Positions 10,378 to 19,483 are shown, numbered from the stretch's first letter. The stretch: 64,000 nucleotides of DNA from Sediminitomix flava (GCF_003149185.1 NZ_QGDO01000001.1:1302001-1366000), one strand, 5' to 3'. Notes: generated by a model from the sequence alone, not told the origin. Translations and numbers: made by a program.

Positions 10378-10389
10378 TTGAATTGGTTT
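10378..10389 (-). promoter_or_regulatory. Start-proximal leader motif AAACCAATTCAA
   Basis: On the minus strand the 12-mer ends 6 nt before the ATG of subtilase 1. The core AACCAATTCAA recurs at the same 6-nt distance before subtilase 2 (18724-18734), 2 nt before susC (51337-51348) and, as AACCAATACAA, 2 nt before the lipoprotein at 37456. The rest of the leaders is dissimilar, so the motif probably has a function in translation or RNA binding. Confidence 0.5.
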
Positions 10390-10556
10390 ATTAGTATTTA
10401 TCAAATGAGTATTCAACACCCATTTGAACTTTTAATACATGTACTTAAAATGAATTTTCAGTTTGGCATTTGGTTAGATACCACTGAATATTTAGCTTGA
10501 AATTGATCTAGTTTTTAATTGTGAATACCCATATCATTTGGGTGGGTTTACCTAGT

Positions 10557-10691
10557 TTAATTATTCTTAGGTTTGTGATACTTTACATCAGCATTTTCTT
10601 CCAATGCTTTTAATAATTTCCTTAAAGCTTTTCCTTCCTCTTTAATTTTTTCCAAGAGTTCTTTTATCCTCTTATCATCCTGATCGCCCAT
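10557..10691 (-). CDS. 44-residue helical micro-protein preceding subtilase 1
   Basis: A short minus-strand gene: ATG at 10691, TAA at 10557. An in-frame TGA directly precedes the ATG, which fixes the start. The protein begins MGDQDDKRIKELLEKIKEEG and continues KALRKLLKALEENADV. It is charged and strongly helix-forming with a leucine pattern like a short coiled coil or amphipathic helix; no signal peptide or membrane segment. The counterpart at 18899-19036 matches 18 of the first 30 residues without gaps. The shared stretch ALRKLLKAL is encoded with different synonymous codons in the two copies (TTA/TTG, AGG/CGT, TTA/CTA), which argues that the protein sequence is selected. Function unknown. 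It sits 185 nt upstream of the giant peptidase gene, between that gene and a conserved promoter array, so co-transcription is likely. Confidence 0.75.
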   Translation of the reverse strand: MGDQDDKRIKELLEKIKEEGKALRKLLKALEENADVKYHKPKNN

Positions 10692-10755
10692 TCACTTTTT
10701 AGCTTTTGATTTCTCACAAGGATAATAGTCTTAGATTATTAACACCCTATTTTAC

Positions 10756-10850
10756 CACACTCAAAAAGCTATTTTCACCCATATAATAACACTCATCGGT
10801 ATTTTCAAGACCACTCACAAGCACTACACCTCAATGTTACACGACTGATT
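10756..10850 (-). promoter_or_regulatory. Conserved promoter array with phased GAGTG repeats, cassette 1
   Basis: Read on the minus strand the blocks are AATCAGT, 14 nt, GTGTAGTG, then GAGTG at plus-strand positions 10812-10816, 10790-10794 and 10758-10762. Centre spacings are 22 and 32 bp, close to two and three helical turns. The same blocks with exactly the same spacings occur at 19099-19193 before the second cassette, while the bases between them differ. This looks like a multi-site activator region; the core promoter is not identified with confidence. Confidence 0.6.
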
Positions 10851-11031
10851 ACCAATTGTAATTACCCTTACAACTCACGAATACCTGAATTGCGCCTAAC
10901 TAAAGCTAATGTTAGTGAGAAACATTGAATACACTACTAAAATTGGGTATTTAGACATGCTATCACTTTAGCTTTGTTATTTAAAATCACTAAGAAAATC
11001 ACACTTAACTAACATTTTATCTGAAAGAAAA

Positions 11032-11071
11032 AAAGCATCCTTGTTCTCTTAAAAAAGAACAAAGATGCTTT
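11032..11071 (-). terminator. Rho-independent terminator of subtilase 2
   Basis: A 16-bp stem (AAAGCATCYTTGTTCT with its complement, one wobble on the RNA) with an 8-nt loop is followed on the minus strand by TTTTTTTC. It ends the second giant peptidase transcript about 100 nt after its stop, in the same position as the terminator of the first copy. Confidence 0.85.
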
Positions 11072-11166
11072 ATTGGATTTTGGTCAACTCACTTATAATT
11101 TCAATTTGAATATACGGTGAGTTTGAGTAGAAATGGAGAGTGCAATACACTCTCCTTTCAAATCAA
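11072..11166 (-). other. Conserved structured 3' UTR of subtilase 2
   Basis: It aligns with 2697-2793. A perfect 8-bp hairpin GGAGAGTG/CACTCTCC lies at 11135-11155, and a longer one pairs AAACTCAC with GTGAGTT around 11083-11125. Conservation outside the coding region suggests a role in RNA stability or regulation, or a retained part of the duplicated unit. Confidence 0.55.
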
Positions 11167-14100
11167 TTACTGCTTAATAAATGTTCGACTCAATTCAGTC
11201 TCTTCAGACTTCAATTGTATAATGTATACCCCTGAAGCTAATTCTGAAATAGGGATGATGGTGTCTAATGTATTATTCGCTTTATTCACCTGAAGTTCCT
11301 TTATCTTCTCACCTAAAGTATTACGAATCTCAATAGTGAAAATACCTCTTTCTGTATTCTCAAGAGCTACTGTTATTTCATCTTTAGCTGGAACTGGATA
11401 AAGTTTGAACACTGACTCCGAAAGTGAATTTGCAGAAAGAATTTCGGTTACTTGAATTGTAACTTTTGTTTCTACACTTAAGCCTAAAACATCTGTTGCT
11501 ATTACCATTACTTCAGCTGTACCAACCATCATTGGTTTTACTAATAAGTCGGCATTAGAAGCATAAACATCTGCAACATCTGATTCCTCTAGCATGTAAT
11601 AATCAAAAGTCAATTCATCTCCATCAGGATCTTCAAACAAGCTCATAAAGTTAAGAGCTGTATCTGCTCCTTTATGGAATAAAGCCATTTGGTAACCTTC
11701 TGTCAATGCTAAAGGAGCTCTATTTACATCCATCACCTCAGCTGTTACTACATATTCCGATGCATTCTGATACTCATCAGCACCTTGAATGACAAATGAA
11801 TGCGTACCTGCCGATTCATAATCTGGTGTATAAACAAACGTGATCGTGTCTCCTTCTACACTCATTGATACATTGTCATACTCTTCTGCAAATTCAAATG
11901 ATGTAGCATCGCCTTCCATATCTACAGTGTAAATTTCAAAAGAAAGCGTATCATTTTCATATACAGAAAGCTCTGTTTCAGCATCAATCATAAAGATAGG
12001 CCCCTGGTTCATATGCATAGTTAAAGAATGCATAACGCTAGGAGTAATAGGATCATTAGTATGCGCAATTAAGTTTGCTAAGTTATCTATATCACGTACT
12101 CTGCTTGCATCAAAACTTAATTCGACCTCTACAGAATCACCCGCTGCAATTTCTCCAGACATTTCACCTTCAATCGTCACCCAGGCAGCTCCACCACCTG
12201 CAGTTTCCTCCATTGCTTTCACCATCCAACCAACATTTGCCAATGATGCATCAGATGATAAATCAACCCATTCTCCTGCGTAGAAGAAGAATTTATTTTC
12301 AGAAGCCTCTTCATTAACCACCGAACCTTGAGGGAATGGTGCATCAAACGGATAAGCAAATACTACATAGAAGTCCTCATTAGGATAAATATATTGAGGT
12401 TCATTCAATTCTACTGTCAAGTAAGAACCCACTGAATCTGATTCAGAAATTGTATGATTGTACTCTTGTTCAGTCAATAATGAAGCGTCTTCTAGATTAT
12501 CTCCTGCAACGATATACACTACAATATCCGAAGACATTACATCTAATGGTTGATACCAAGTTTGTACATGTGATAATGTAAAACCTTCTTCTGGAGCAAC
12601 AAATCTAGTAGCAGTTACTAAAGATTGTCCTCCACCAAATCCCATATAGATATCTGGGACTGAAGCTGTATCATATTCAATAACAGCATTGTAATCTCCT
12701 TCACTATCCTCACTAGCACCAAACACCTGAATATACTCAGAGGCTTTAGACTGCAATTCAACAGCACTATGGAAAGCTACTTCGTTGGTTACAAGACTTG
12801 TTAGACTTGTTGTTGTACTTACACGCTCAAAATCTAGACTTAAATCATACTCTAAAATTCCTTCACCATTTACATTACTCAAGAAAACTGTTCTTGTCTC
12901 TGTATGTTCTGGTGTATTTGCCATTACATCAATTTCATCTCCTTGGAACTCGGCTATTGGTGCTTTTTGTGCCATTGCAGAAATTGGCATCATGTAAGCT
13001 TCCTCTCCAATACTTGATTCGATAACTAAAGTATCTGCTATAGCTTCTACTTCACCTGTCGGTTGGAAAGTCACTCTTAACGCTTGGGAAGTACCTGGCG
13101 CAATATCAACCCAACCCCAGATAGGTCTCCATCCATAAGTACCCCATACAGGGTTAATCAAACCATACATCTCTACCATCATCTCTGAACCATCTTTCAA
13201 TGCCACAGATGATAATTGTAAATTAGCATGACCTGTATTACTTACTTCAAACTCATGATAATAAGTTTTTGGCATAGGATATCCATAATCATCTTCGCCC
13301 ATATAAGCCATCACCTTACCAAAATCAATTGAGTCTTCTGAAACAGTCATCATTGGATCACCTGTTACCTCAAGACTTACTGGGATCGTCAATTGAGGAC
13401 TAGCTACAGAGTTATTATGAATCGTAAATACACCATCATACATGCCTGCATTAAGACTGCTAGCATCCATTTGCATCGTAATTGTATTAGAAGAATTAGC
13501 TGGAATTTGTTGTCTTACACCTGGTGTAAATACAAGTGCTAATTCATGCTCTAGGTATGGTTGATTTCCTGCTACTAAAATACCGTCAGTACCATCTTTA
13601 TTTTCAATACCAATCACTCCCAAATCAAGTCTCGCCCAAGCAGGAGCATTGTACTGGTATTTAATTGTACCGTTTGTATAAATAATAGCTTGGAAGCTAT
13701 AAAAACCTGCCATTCCGTATCTATCTAAACCTTCGTTCCAGCTGATCACGATATGGTCATCAAAACTTTCGAAGAACACCCCTGAAACATCTGCTGTATT
13801 TTCAAGAACTTCAAAGAAGTGAATTCCAAAATATGGGGCAATGATATTATTTGGCTCCGCTACACTAGGAATTACATCTGGTAAGAAGATATCAAGTGGG
13901 TTAATCTTTGGACTAGAAGTCGTAATTACACCTGCCCAACTTACCCAAAGTGTGTCTGTCTTCTCTTGATACAATTCCACTTCAAATGGTAAAGGTATTG
14001 CTCTCCAATATTGTTCTTCATTATAGAACCACTCCATTGGGATTTTCTCACCTGTCTTCGTAATATCTCTCCACTGATACTTCACACCATTGCTCTCCTT

Positions 14101-17100
14101 AGATGTAGTGAACGAATAGGCAAACTCAGGTAATGATATAGAACTAACTTCAGCTATTGCTTCTCCTTCATACAACCAATCTGTCCCTTCGGTAATGATA
14201 TCAAGAACACCATTTCCAGGATTTTCAATTGTAAGCTCTACAGACTTTTTAGTACCCGCTTCTACAGTCTCTGAGATAGAAGTAATATCCACGACTATCT
14301 CTGGCGCATCTAATACTTCAGCCATAAGCTGTATTTCGTAAGTATCTCCTTCTGAAGTCGTCACGGTCAATACATCGTCTAAAGTCTTAACTTCTTCTGT
14401 ATTTATATTTACAGTAATGTAGTTTGACGTTTTAGCTGCTAATGCAGTTGAATATGTTGCTTGCTCAATTTCGAAACTTGAAGTACCAACTGTAGCTGAA
14501 ATAATTTCTGCTGATTTTGTTCCGATATTACTCAATGTAAGTGTCATTGACTTTTCAGCCATTTGGAATAACTGGCCAAAATCAAGCGTTTCTGTATTCA
14601 ATTCAATATCTACAACTCCTCCACTGTTGATATCTACTTCAACTTTTACACTCGTCTTAGGGTTGAATGGGTCATTACTAAGAATTGAGATATTTTGGTA
14701 GATTTCTCCTTCAATAGCATCTTTTGAATCAATTGTCATCTCGATATCTCGAGACTCACCAACCTGTAATAATCCTTCTGGCTGCGATACATTAGCCACT
14801 ATTCTAGTACCCGGATGCTTTATTCTAAATGAAGTTTCATTATAATTCAACTTCGGCATTTCAGTACTTCCGAACTCGTATTCATTAATCATGAACTTGT
14901 CGTCGTAATTACGATCTCCAATTCCGATCATCGCTTCTTCACGGTCCAAGAAGTACATTCCCTCTACATCAAGGTAACGGTACTCGATATCTCCATTCGC
15001 GAATAAGACCATTTGGAAAGTAATTTTTTCATGATCTCCCCAAGCATTAACCACATAGTTACCTGTATACTGAACAATAAACTTACCAGCCATCTTTTGA
15101 TAGTGTACTGTCCCTCCACTTCCTAGAATATCTAATTCCCAACCAAGACCAGTAATTACGCCTCGAGGAGCACATGAGATATCCACTGAAGGTGGTAAAC
15201 AAACTCCTAATGGTCCTTCTTTATCTATTGTCATCAAACCAAAACGAGTCAAGTTCCAAGTTCTTACAACTTCATTATAGAACGGAAAATCGAAACCTAG
15301 ATCTACTTCATAATAGGTATAATCTGGATGTGTTACATGGAAAAACTCTGTGATTTCTGTACCTGTTTGTGAAATATCTTCCCATTCAAATACTAGCTCA
15401 GAACCTTCTATTGTACTATTTTCATACGAATACCCAAACTTATGAATTAAGTCGCCATTACTAGAAGTTGCATCACCTTCTGTGTAAGCTGGAATAGAAT
15501 ATTGGAGCGGATACTCTCCTGTATTCGTGATGGTAAAAGTAGTTGTAGCTTGATCTCCTATAGCCATTGGCTCCAAAGTCTGTACAGCAGGACTTACAGT
15601 TATTTCAGTTGGAGCAGTACCCACACCAAATAAAGGAATAGAATGAGAATTTCCGTTTCCATCCATAAGGTCTAGACTCGTATTATGACTTCCTACACCA
15701 TTTGGCTTGTATGTTACTGTGACATAACCGTAATCACGAGCTTCAATTCCCCAAGCCCATCCAAGATCGTGTACTTCAAACTGAGGATCGTTTGATATCA
15801 CTGTTGCATTTGAGAATTTACCATATCCGAAGTTGGTTACTGGAATGATAAGCGTACGCTCTTCGCCGTAAAATACATTACCAAATTCTACGACATCAAT
15901 ATTTCTCAAGTCAGGCTTCTGACCTTTTACATTTACAGTGGTAGCAATACGAGTTTCTTTTTCATCATCATCATTTGATTCGATCAAGATATTCGCATTG
16001 TATGTACCATTAATCAGCGTCGTGGCATCAACATTAAACTGAACCATTTCACTAGAATTAGCAGATACTTGACCTGAAGCAGGCGTCAATGTTACGTATT
16101 CTCCCAAATGAGGATTGTTACTAAAAGCTTTCGTTGCCCAAACTCTATCATCACGATAAACATCTGCTAAAGGCTCCCAACTTTCTCCCAAGTCAAAACT
16201 CATGTAACTCCCATCTGATCCTGAAGGCTCTACTTCTGGACTAATACCTAGTGGGTATTGGTTCCCTGCTGGGATATGGAATACTACCCAGAATGATTCT
16301 CCCTTGTTAAAATAAAGCTGTTCATTCAAGGCAAAAGTATATAGATAAACGTAATCTAAATATGTATTCACTTCTTGTGCCAATAGTAGTTCTGCATCTT
16401 CAATAGAGGCTCCAGAATAAACCTCTAGGATTACAGGACCTAGACTAGGGTCACTTCCCAAGCCCATATTTACGTGTGTCAAGTTAAATCCATTGTCTTG
16501 AGTAACGTTGAAGCGGATAGCTGAGGAGTTTGTAATTGTCAGATCCTCTTCACCAATAGAACCTATAAGTTGACCATTACCTGACTGTATTGTATCTAAG
16601 TAATGCAACTCAACCATATCCGATTGTTGTATTCTAGCTAGAGGGTTTCTGAAACCTCGCTCTTTGATGCTTAGACTACTTTTAGCTAACGGACTAGCTG
16701 TAGGATAAGCTAGTGTAGAATAGTAATCGTAAGTATGATTTCGATGACGAAGTGAAGCTTCCCATTTCAACTCACCTTCATCAAGGTTTGCAATTTCAAA
16801 TTCACCTTCTGCTAAAAAGCTACTCTCTTCATTTACATCTACATAAATATTCGTCTGAGTAATTTCTATATCTGGCCCTCTATTGGTTTCTGCAGATACC
16901 TCATTAGATAAATCTGATTTATTAGCCCAACGGTCCAAAGAACGTACTGCCACGTAATAAGTAGTAAGAGAAGAAAGCCCTGAAATTTCTAGTTCTTTTA
17001 GGGTTCCTGCTTCATCTCTGTTATTCAAACTAATGATACCTGCATCCTCTAGATTATCATCCGTAATAGGTGATGTATGATAAAAAACTTGGAAATTTGA

Positions 17101-18717
17101 TGGATATCCATCATCCTCATCTGCAGGAACAGTCCATGAAATTGTCATGAAATCTTGAGCAACTCCTGTTACTGCAAGATCACCAATTGTTGAAGGTTTA
17201 ATTCCTTCATTTTTTAACAATGTAAGAGCCGCATCAATATATCCAACTCCCAGTTTCCCTGCATAATCAGGGTTATATTGATCAACATCATGTGTTGAAC
17301 TTGTTAAGTATAGTTCTAATTCATCCGCTGTAAAGTTTGGTCCACCATGTTCTGCGATTGCTAAAGCTGCAATTCCCGATACGTGAGGACAGGCCATTGA
17401 GGTACCATGAATATACCCATAAGTATTATTTGGTAGTGTACTCAACACTCCATTGCTTTGTCCATAAGATTGATCTCCACCAGGAGCTGATATATCAACC
17501 CAGCTTCCATAATTAGAGTAAAATGCAATCTTGTTATCAGGTCCCAATGCAGAAACGGTGTAAACCTGTGGCCAATAACCTGGATACATTTCATCATCTA
17601 CGGCACTATTTCCTGAAGCAAAAATTACGATACCACCATTCATTGGGCTACCTTCATACTGCCCTGCTTCTGCAATAAAATAATTGATGGCATCTAATAC
17701 ACTTTGTTCATAATAACCCGGAGAAGTATACCCCCAAGAGTTTTGTGAAATAACAGCTCCATTATCAGCACCATAAACAATGGCAGCACCCATGCCATTA
17801 CTTTCACCTGATTCTAAGAAAATTTGAGATGAAATCAATCGTACACCATCACCATTACCTGTACCACCTGCTACACCTGCTACACCAATACCATTATTGT
17901 TTACAGCTGATACTGTACCCGCTACGTGTGTACCGTGAGAATGAGCTACTACATTTCCAGAATTATATACGAAGTTATAACCATGTATGTCATCCACATA
18001 ACCATTCCCATCATCATCAACACCTTCTTCACCTTCAAGCTCTAAAGTATTCACCCAAAGGTTATCCATCAAATCTTCATGATCTGTGTCTATACCTCCA
18101 TCAACAATACTGACTATGATATCTGAGCTACCCGCTTGTGTTTCCCATGCTTCGTATAAGTTGACATCTCCTTCAGGAATACTTGGTGTTACCTGTCCTG
18201 TATTATTATAATGCCATTGAGAAGAAAGGTAAGGATCATCAAATGGCTCTCCATCTTCTGATAACGTTCCTATCTCATTTGACTCCAAGTAAGAAACATC
18301 TCCTGTAATGAGGTATTTTTCTAATACAGGTTCTGCCATTGCAACTTCATTTGTTTTTGCATAAGCTGTAACTGCTTGCAAAGGACTTACATTCGAATTG
18401 TAAGTTACTTCATACCATAAATGAAGACCATGTTTACGGTGTTTCGCATCATGTTTAGCTGAATAGGGAAAAACCCTTTTCATACTTGACACTGACAATG
18501 TTGTACTTGCGGCATCAAAAGCTTGAATACCCGTTTGCACTTGACCGCCACTAACCGTGACTTTCATACTATTCAACATTGCCCCAATTTGAGGTTTGAA
18601 TTTGACTCGGACTACGCCTTGTTTAACGCCATTCTTGTACTCCTGTGCCCACACTGATCCCATAGAAAATAGGATCAGAGACAAGAGTAAGACTCTGACT
18701 TTTTTAGATAGTAACAT
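11167..18717 (-). CDS. Giant secreted subtilisin-like (S8) peptidase with T9SS type A sorting domain, copy 2
   Basis: A 2,516-residue paralogue of the preceding peptidase with the same domain order. Signal peptide ends SVWAQ (residue 25); propeptide block RVFPYSAKHDAKHRKHGLHL; triad Asp206, His261, Ser440 with oxyanion Asn370, all intact; Ca-binding-like loop VDDDGNGYVDD. The remainder comprises Fn3, repeated HYDIN/choice-of-anchor-D-like and nidogen-like beta modules, cadherin-like repeats and a T9SS type A domain (FKLYPVPAKDEITV, ending FIKQ). The catalytic regions of the copies are very similar while downstream modules have diverged, so this is an old tandem duplication rather than a recent one. 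It is preceded by its own 45-codon micro-protein gene, phased promoter array and AACCAATTCAA leader. Likely role: extracellular or surface protein degradation; substrates cannot be predicted. Confidence 0.95.
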   Translation of the reverse strand: MLLSKKVRVLLLSLILFSMGSVWAQEYKNGVKQGVVRVKFKPQIGAMLNSMKVTVSGGQVQTGIQAFDAASTTLSVSSMKRVFPYSAKHDAKHRKHGLHLWYEVTYNSNVSPLQAVTAYAKTNEVAMAEPVLEKYLITGDVSYLESNEIGTLSEDGEPFDDPYLSSQWHYNNTGQVTPSIPEGDVNLYEAWETQAGSSDIIVSIVDGGIDTDHEDLMDNLWVNTLELEGEEGVDDDGNGYVDDIHGYNFVYNSGNVVAHSHGTHVAGTVSAVNNNGIGVAGVAGGTGNGDGVRLISSQIFLESGESNGMGAAIVYGADNGAVISQNSWGYTSPGYYEQSVLDAINYFIAEAGQYEGSPMNGGIVIFASGNSAVDDEMYPGYWPQVYTVSALGPDNKIAFYSNYGSWVDISAPGGDQSYGQSNGVLSTLPNNTYGYIHGTSMACPHVSGIAALAIAEHGGPNFTADELELYLTSSTHDVDQYNPDYAGKLGVGYIDAALTLLKNEGIKPSTIGDLAVTGVAQDFMTISWTVPADEDDGYPSNFQVFYHTSPITDDNLEDAGIISLNNRDEAGTLKELEISGLSSLTTYYVAVRSLDRWANKSDLSNEVSAETNRGPDIEITQTNIYVDVNEESSFLAEGEFEIANLDEGELKWEASLRHRNHTYDYYSTLAYPTASPLAKSSLSIKERGFRNPLARIQQSDMVELHYLDTIQSGNGQLIGSIGEEDLTITNSSAIRFNVTQDNGFNLTHVNMGLGSDPSLGPVILEVYSGASIEDAELLLAQEVNTYLDYVYLYTFALNEQLYFNKGESFWVVFHIPAGNQYPLGISPEVEPSGSDGSYMSFDLGESWEPLADVYRDDRVWATKAFSNNPHLGEYVTLTPASGQVSANSSEMVQFNVDATTLINGTYNANILIESNDDDEKETRIATTVNVKGQKPDLRNIDVVEFGNVFYGEERTLIIPVTNFGYGKFSNATVISNDPQFEVHDLGWAWGIEARDYGYVTVTYKPNGVGSHNTSLDLMDGNGNSHSIPLFGVGTAPTEITVSPAVQTLEPMAIGDQATTTFTITNTGEYPLQYSIPAYTEGDATSSNGDLIHKFGYSYENSTIEGSELVFEWEDISQTGTEITEFFHVTHPDYTYYEVDLGFDFPFYNEVVRTWNLTRFGLMTIDKEGPLGVCLPPSVDISCAPRGVITGLGWELDILGSGGTVHYQKMAGKFIVQYTGNYVVNAWGDHEKITFQMVLFANGDIEYRYLDVEGMYFLDREEAMIGIGDRNYDDKFMINEYEFGSTEMPKLNYNETSFRIKHPGTRIVANVSQPEGLLQVGESRDIEMTIDSKDAIEGEIYQNISILSNDPFNPKTSVKVEVDINSGGVVDIELNTETLDFGQLFQMAEKSMTLTLSNIGTKSAEIISATVGTSSFEIEQATYSTALAAKTSNYITVNINTEEVKTLDDVLTVTTSEGDTYEIQLMAEVLDAPEIVVDITSISETVEAGTKKSVELTIENPGNGVLDIITEGTDWLYEGEAIAEVSSISLPEFAYSFTTSKESNGVKYQWRDITKTGEKIPMEWFYNEEQYWRAIPLPFEVELYQEKTDTLWVSWAGVITTSSPKINPLDIFLPDVIPSVAEPNNIIAPYFGIHFFEVLENTADVSGVFFESFDDHIVISWNEGLDRYGMAGFYSFQAIIYTNGTIKYQYNAPAWARLDLGVIGIENKDGTDGILVAGNQPYLEHELALVFTPGVRQQIPANSSNTITMQMDASSLNAGMYDGVFTIHNNSVASPQLTIPVSLEVTGDPMMTVSEDSIDFGKVMAYMGEDDYGYPMPKTYYHEFEVSNTGHANLQLSSVALKDGSEMMVEMYGLINPVWGTYGWRPIWGWVDIAPGTSQALRVTFQPTGEVEAIADTLVIESSIGEEAYMMPISAMAQKAPIAEFQGDEIDVMANTPEHTETRTVFLSNVNGEGILEYDLSLDFERVSTTTSLTSLVTNEVAFHSAVELQSKASEYIQVFGASEDSEGDYNAVIEYDTASVPDIYMGFGGGQSLVTATRFVAPEEGFTLSHVQTWYQPLDVMSSDIVVYIVAGDNLEDASLLTEQEYNHTISESDSVGSYLTVELNEPQYIYPNEDFYVVFAYPFDAPFPQGSVVNEEASENKFFFYAGEWVDLSSDASLANVGWMVKAMEETAGGGAAWVTIEGEMSGEIAAGDSVEVELSFDASRVRDIDNLANLIAHTNDPITPSVMHSLTMHMNQGPIFMIDAETELSVYENDTLSFEIYTVDMEGDATSFEFAEEYDNVSMSVEGDTITFVYTPDYESAGTHSFVIQGADEYQNASEYVVTAEVMDVNRAPLALTEGYQMALFHKGADTALNFMSLFEDPDGDELTFDYYMLEESDVADVYASNADLLVKPMMVGTAEVMVIATDVLGLSVETKVTIQVTEILSANSLSESVFKLYPVPAKDEITVALENTERGIFTIEIRNTLGEKIKELQVNKANNTLDTIIPISELASGVYIIQLKSEETELSRTFIKQ

Positions 18718-18723
18718 TTAGTT

Positions 18724-18734
18724 TTGAATTGGTT
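18724..18734 (-). promoter_or_regulatory. Start-proximal leader motif AACCAATTCAA
   Basis: It lies 6 nt before the ATG of subtilase 2 on the minus strand, the same offset as in copy 1, although the remainder of the 181-nt leader has little similarity to copy 1. See the matching sites at 10378, 37459 and 51337. Confidence 0.5.
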
Positions 18735-18807
18735 ATAAAAAATGTCATTGCAACTCCTGTAGTTCGGAATCTCAATGAACTTTAAATACAAATAATATAG
18801 AGTCGGT

Positions 18808-18827
18808 CTATTCTTAAGAAAGAATAG
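18808..18827 (-). other. Intercistronic hairpin between micro-protein and subtilase 2
   Basis: CTATTCT and AGAATAG form a 7-bp stem with a 6-nt loop in the gap between the 45-codon gene and the giant gene. Cassette 1 has a different hairpin, ACCCA/TGGGT at 10527-10543, in its equivalent gap. There is no strong T tail, so processing or translation-level decoupling is more plausible than termination. Confidence 0.35.
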
Positions 18828-18898
18828 CTCACCAGTTGAGGTTTGTATCGTTAGTTAGTTTAAAAACACCCAAAGTTGTAAGTGAGACAGTTAGTCAA

Positions 18899-19036
18899 TC
18901 ATTTCCCTTTAGATATATGAGATTTTTGATCTTGTTTCGTAGACTTCAGTGCTTTCAATAGTTTACGCAATGCCGTCTTTTCATCTTGAATTTTTTCAAA
19001 GAGTTCTTTTAGTTTTTGGTCATTTTTATCTCTCAT
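18899..19036 (-). CDS. 45-residue helical micro-protein preceding subtilase 2
   Basis: A minus-strand gene from ATG 19036 to TGA 18899, beginning MRDKNDQKLKELFEKIQDEK and continuing TALRKLLKALKST, with a basic tail. It is the paralogue of the 44-residue product at 10557-10691; the N-terminal 30 residues align without gaps and differ mainly conservatively (I/L, E/D, K/R, D/N), while the tails have diverged. A second in-frame ATG lies 12 nt upstream (19048), but the alignment supports 19036. Predicted to be a soluble, charged helix or coiled coil with no export signal. It precedes the second giant peptidase by 181 nt and follows the phased GAGTG array. Function unknown; possibilities include a cytoplasmic partner, a regulator, or a translated leader. 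Confidence 0.75.
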   Translation of the reverse strand: MRDKNDQKLKELFEKIQDEKTALRKLLKALKSTKQDQKSHISKGK

Positions 19037-19098
19037 ATTCCAGAGCATTTGATTTTACACAATGTTACAAATGCTCAATATTTTAACTTCATATTTAC

Positions 19099-19193
19099 GC
19101 CACTCAAAAACCTAAAAGCACCAATAAAAGACCACTCCGAGTAATTTATCAAACCACTCAAAAGCACTACACAAAAAATATAAAAAACTGATT
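19099..19193 (-). promoter_or_regulatory. Conserved promoter array with phased GAGTG repeats, cassette 2
   Basis: The blocks AATCAGT, 14 nt, GTGTAGTG and three GAGTG elements (plus-strand 19155-19159, 19133-19137, 19101-19105) repeat the order and exact 22- and 32-bp spacings of the array at 10756-10850. The last element is about 65 nt from the micro-protein ATG in both cassettes. The bases between blocks are not conserved, as expected for protein-binding sites. Confidence 0.6.
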
Positions 19194-19392
19194 TACAGAA
19201 TTATGAATAAATTATTAGGAGGAATTATTTCAAAACAATGGCTTGGGAGAATAGAAAAATGAAATGGTCTATTAGCACATTACATCTTTAATAACAGCTA
19301 TTATAAAATCAAGTATTTGGGTCTACATGACATAAAAATAAAGTTCTATCTGCTGGCTAACTTACTCATACAGATATACTTCTTTATAAAGA

Positions 19393-19425
19393 ATAAAACA
19401 AGGCTCAAGACTCACCTTGTTTTAT
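19393..19425 (-). terminator. Terminator of the TPR/LuxR-type gene
   Basis: An 11-bp stem ATAAAACAAGG/CCTTGTTTTAT with an 11-nt loop, followed on the minus strand by a T-rich stretch, about 60 nt beyond the stop at 19484. Confidence 0.65.
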
Positions 19426-19483
19426 CATTAATTTCTAAGGGCAAAGGTAATTATAAATATTTGATATTTACGAAATAAAATAA

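Noticed and set aside
19203-19262. 19-codon plus-strand frame in the gap upstream of cassette 2
   Set aside because: Too short, no counterpart in cassette 1, no ribosome-binding or promoter evidence.
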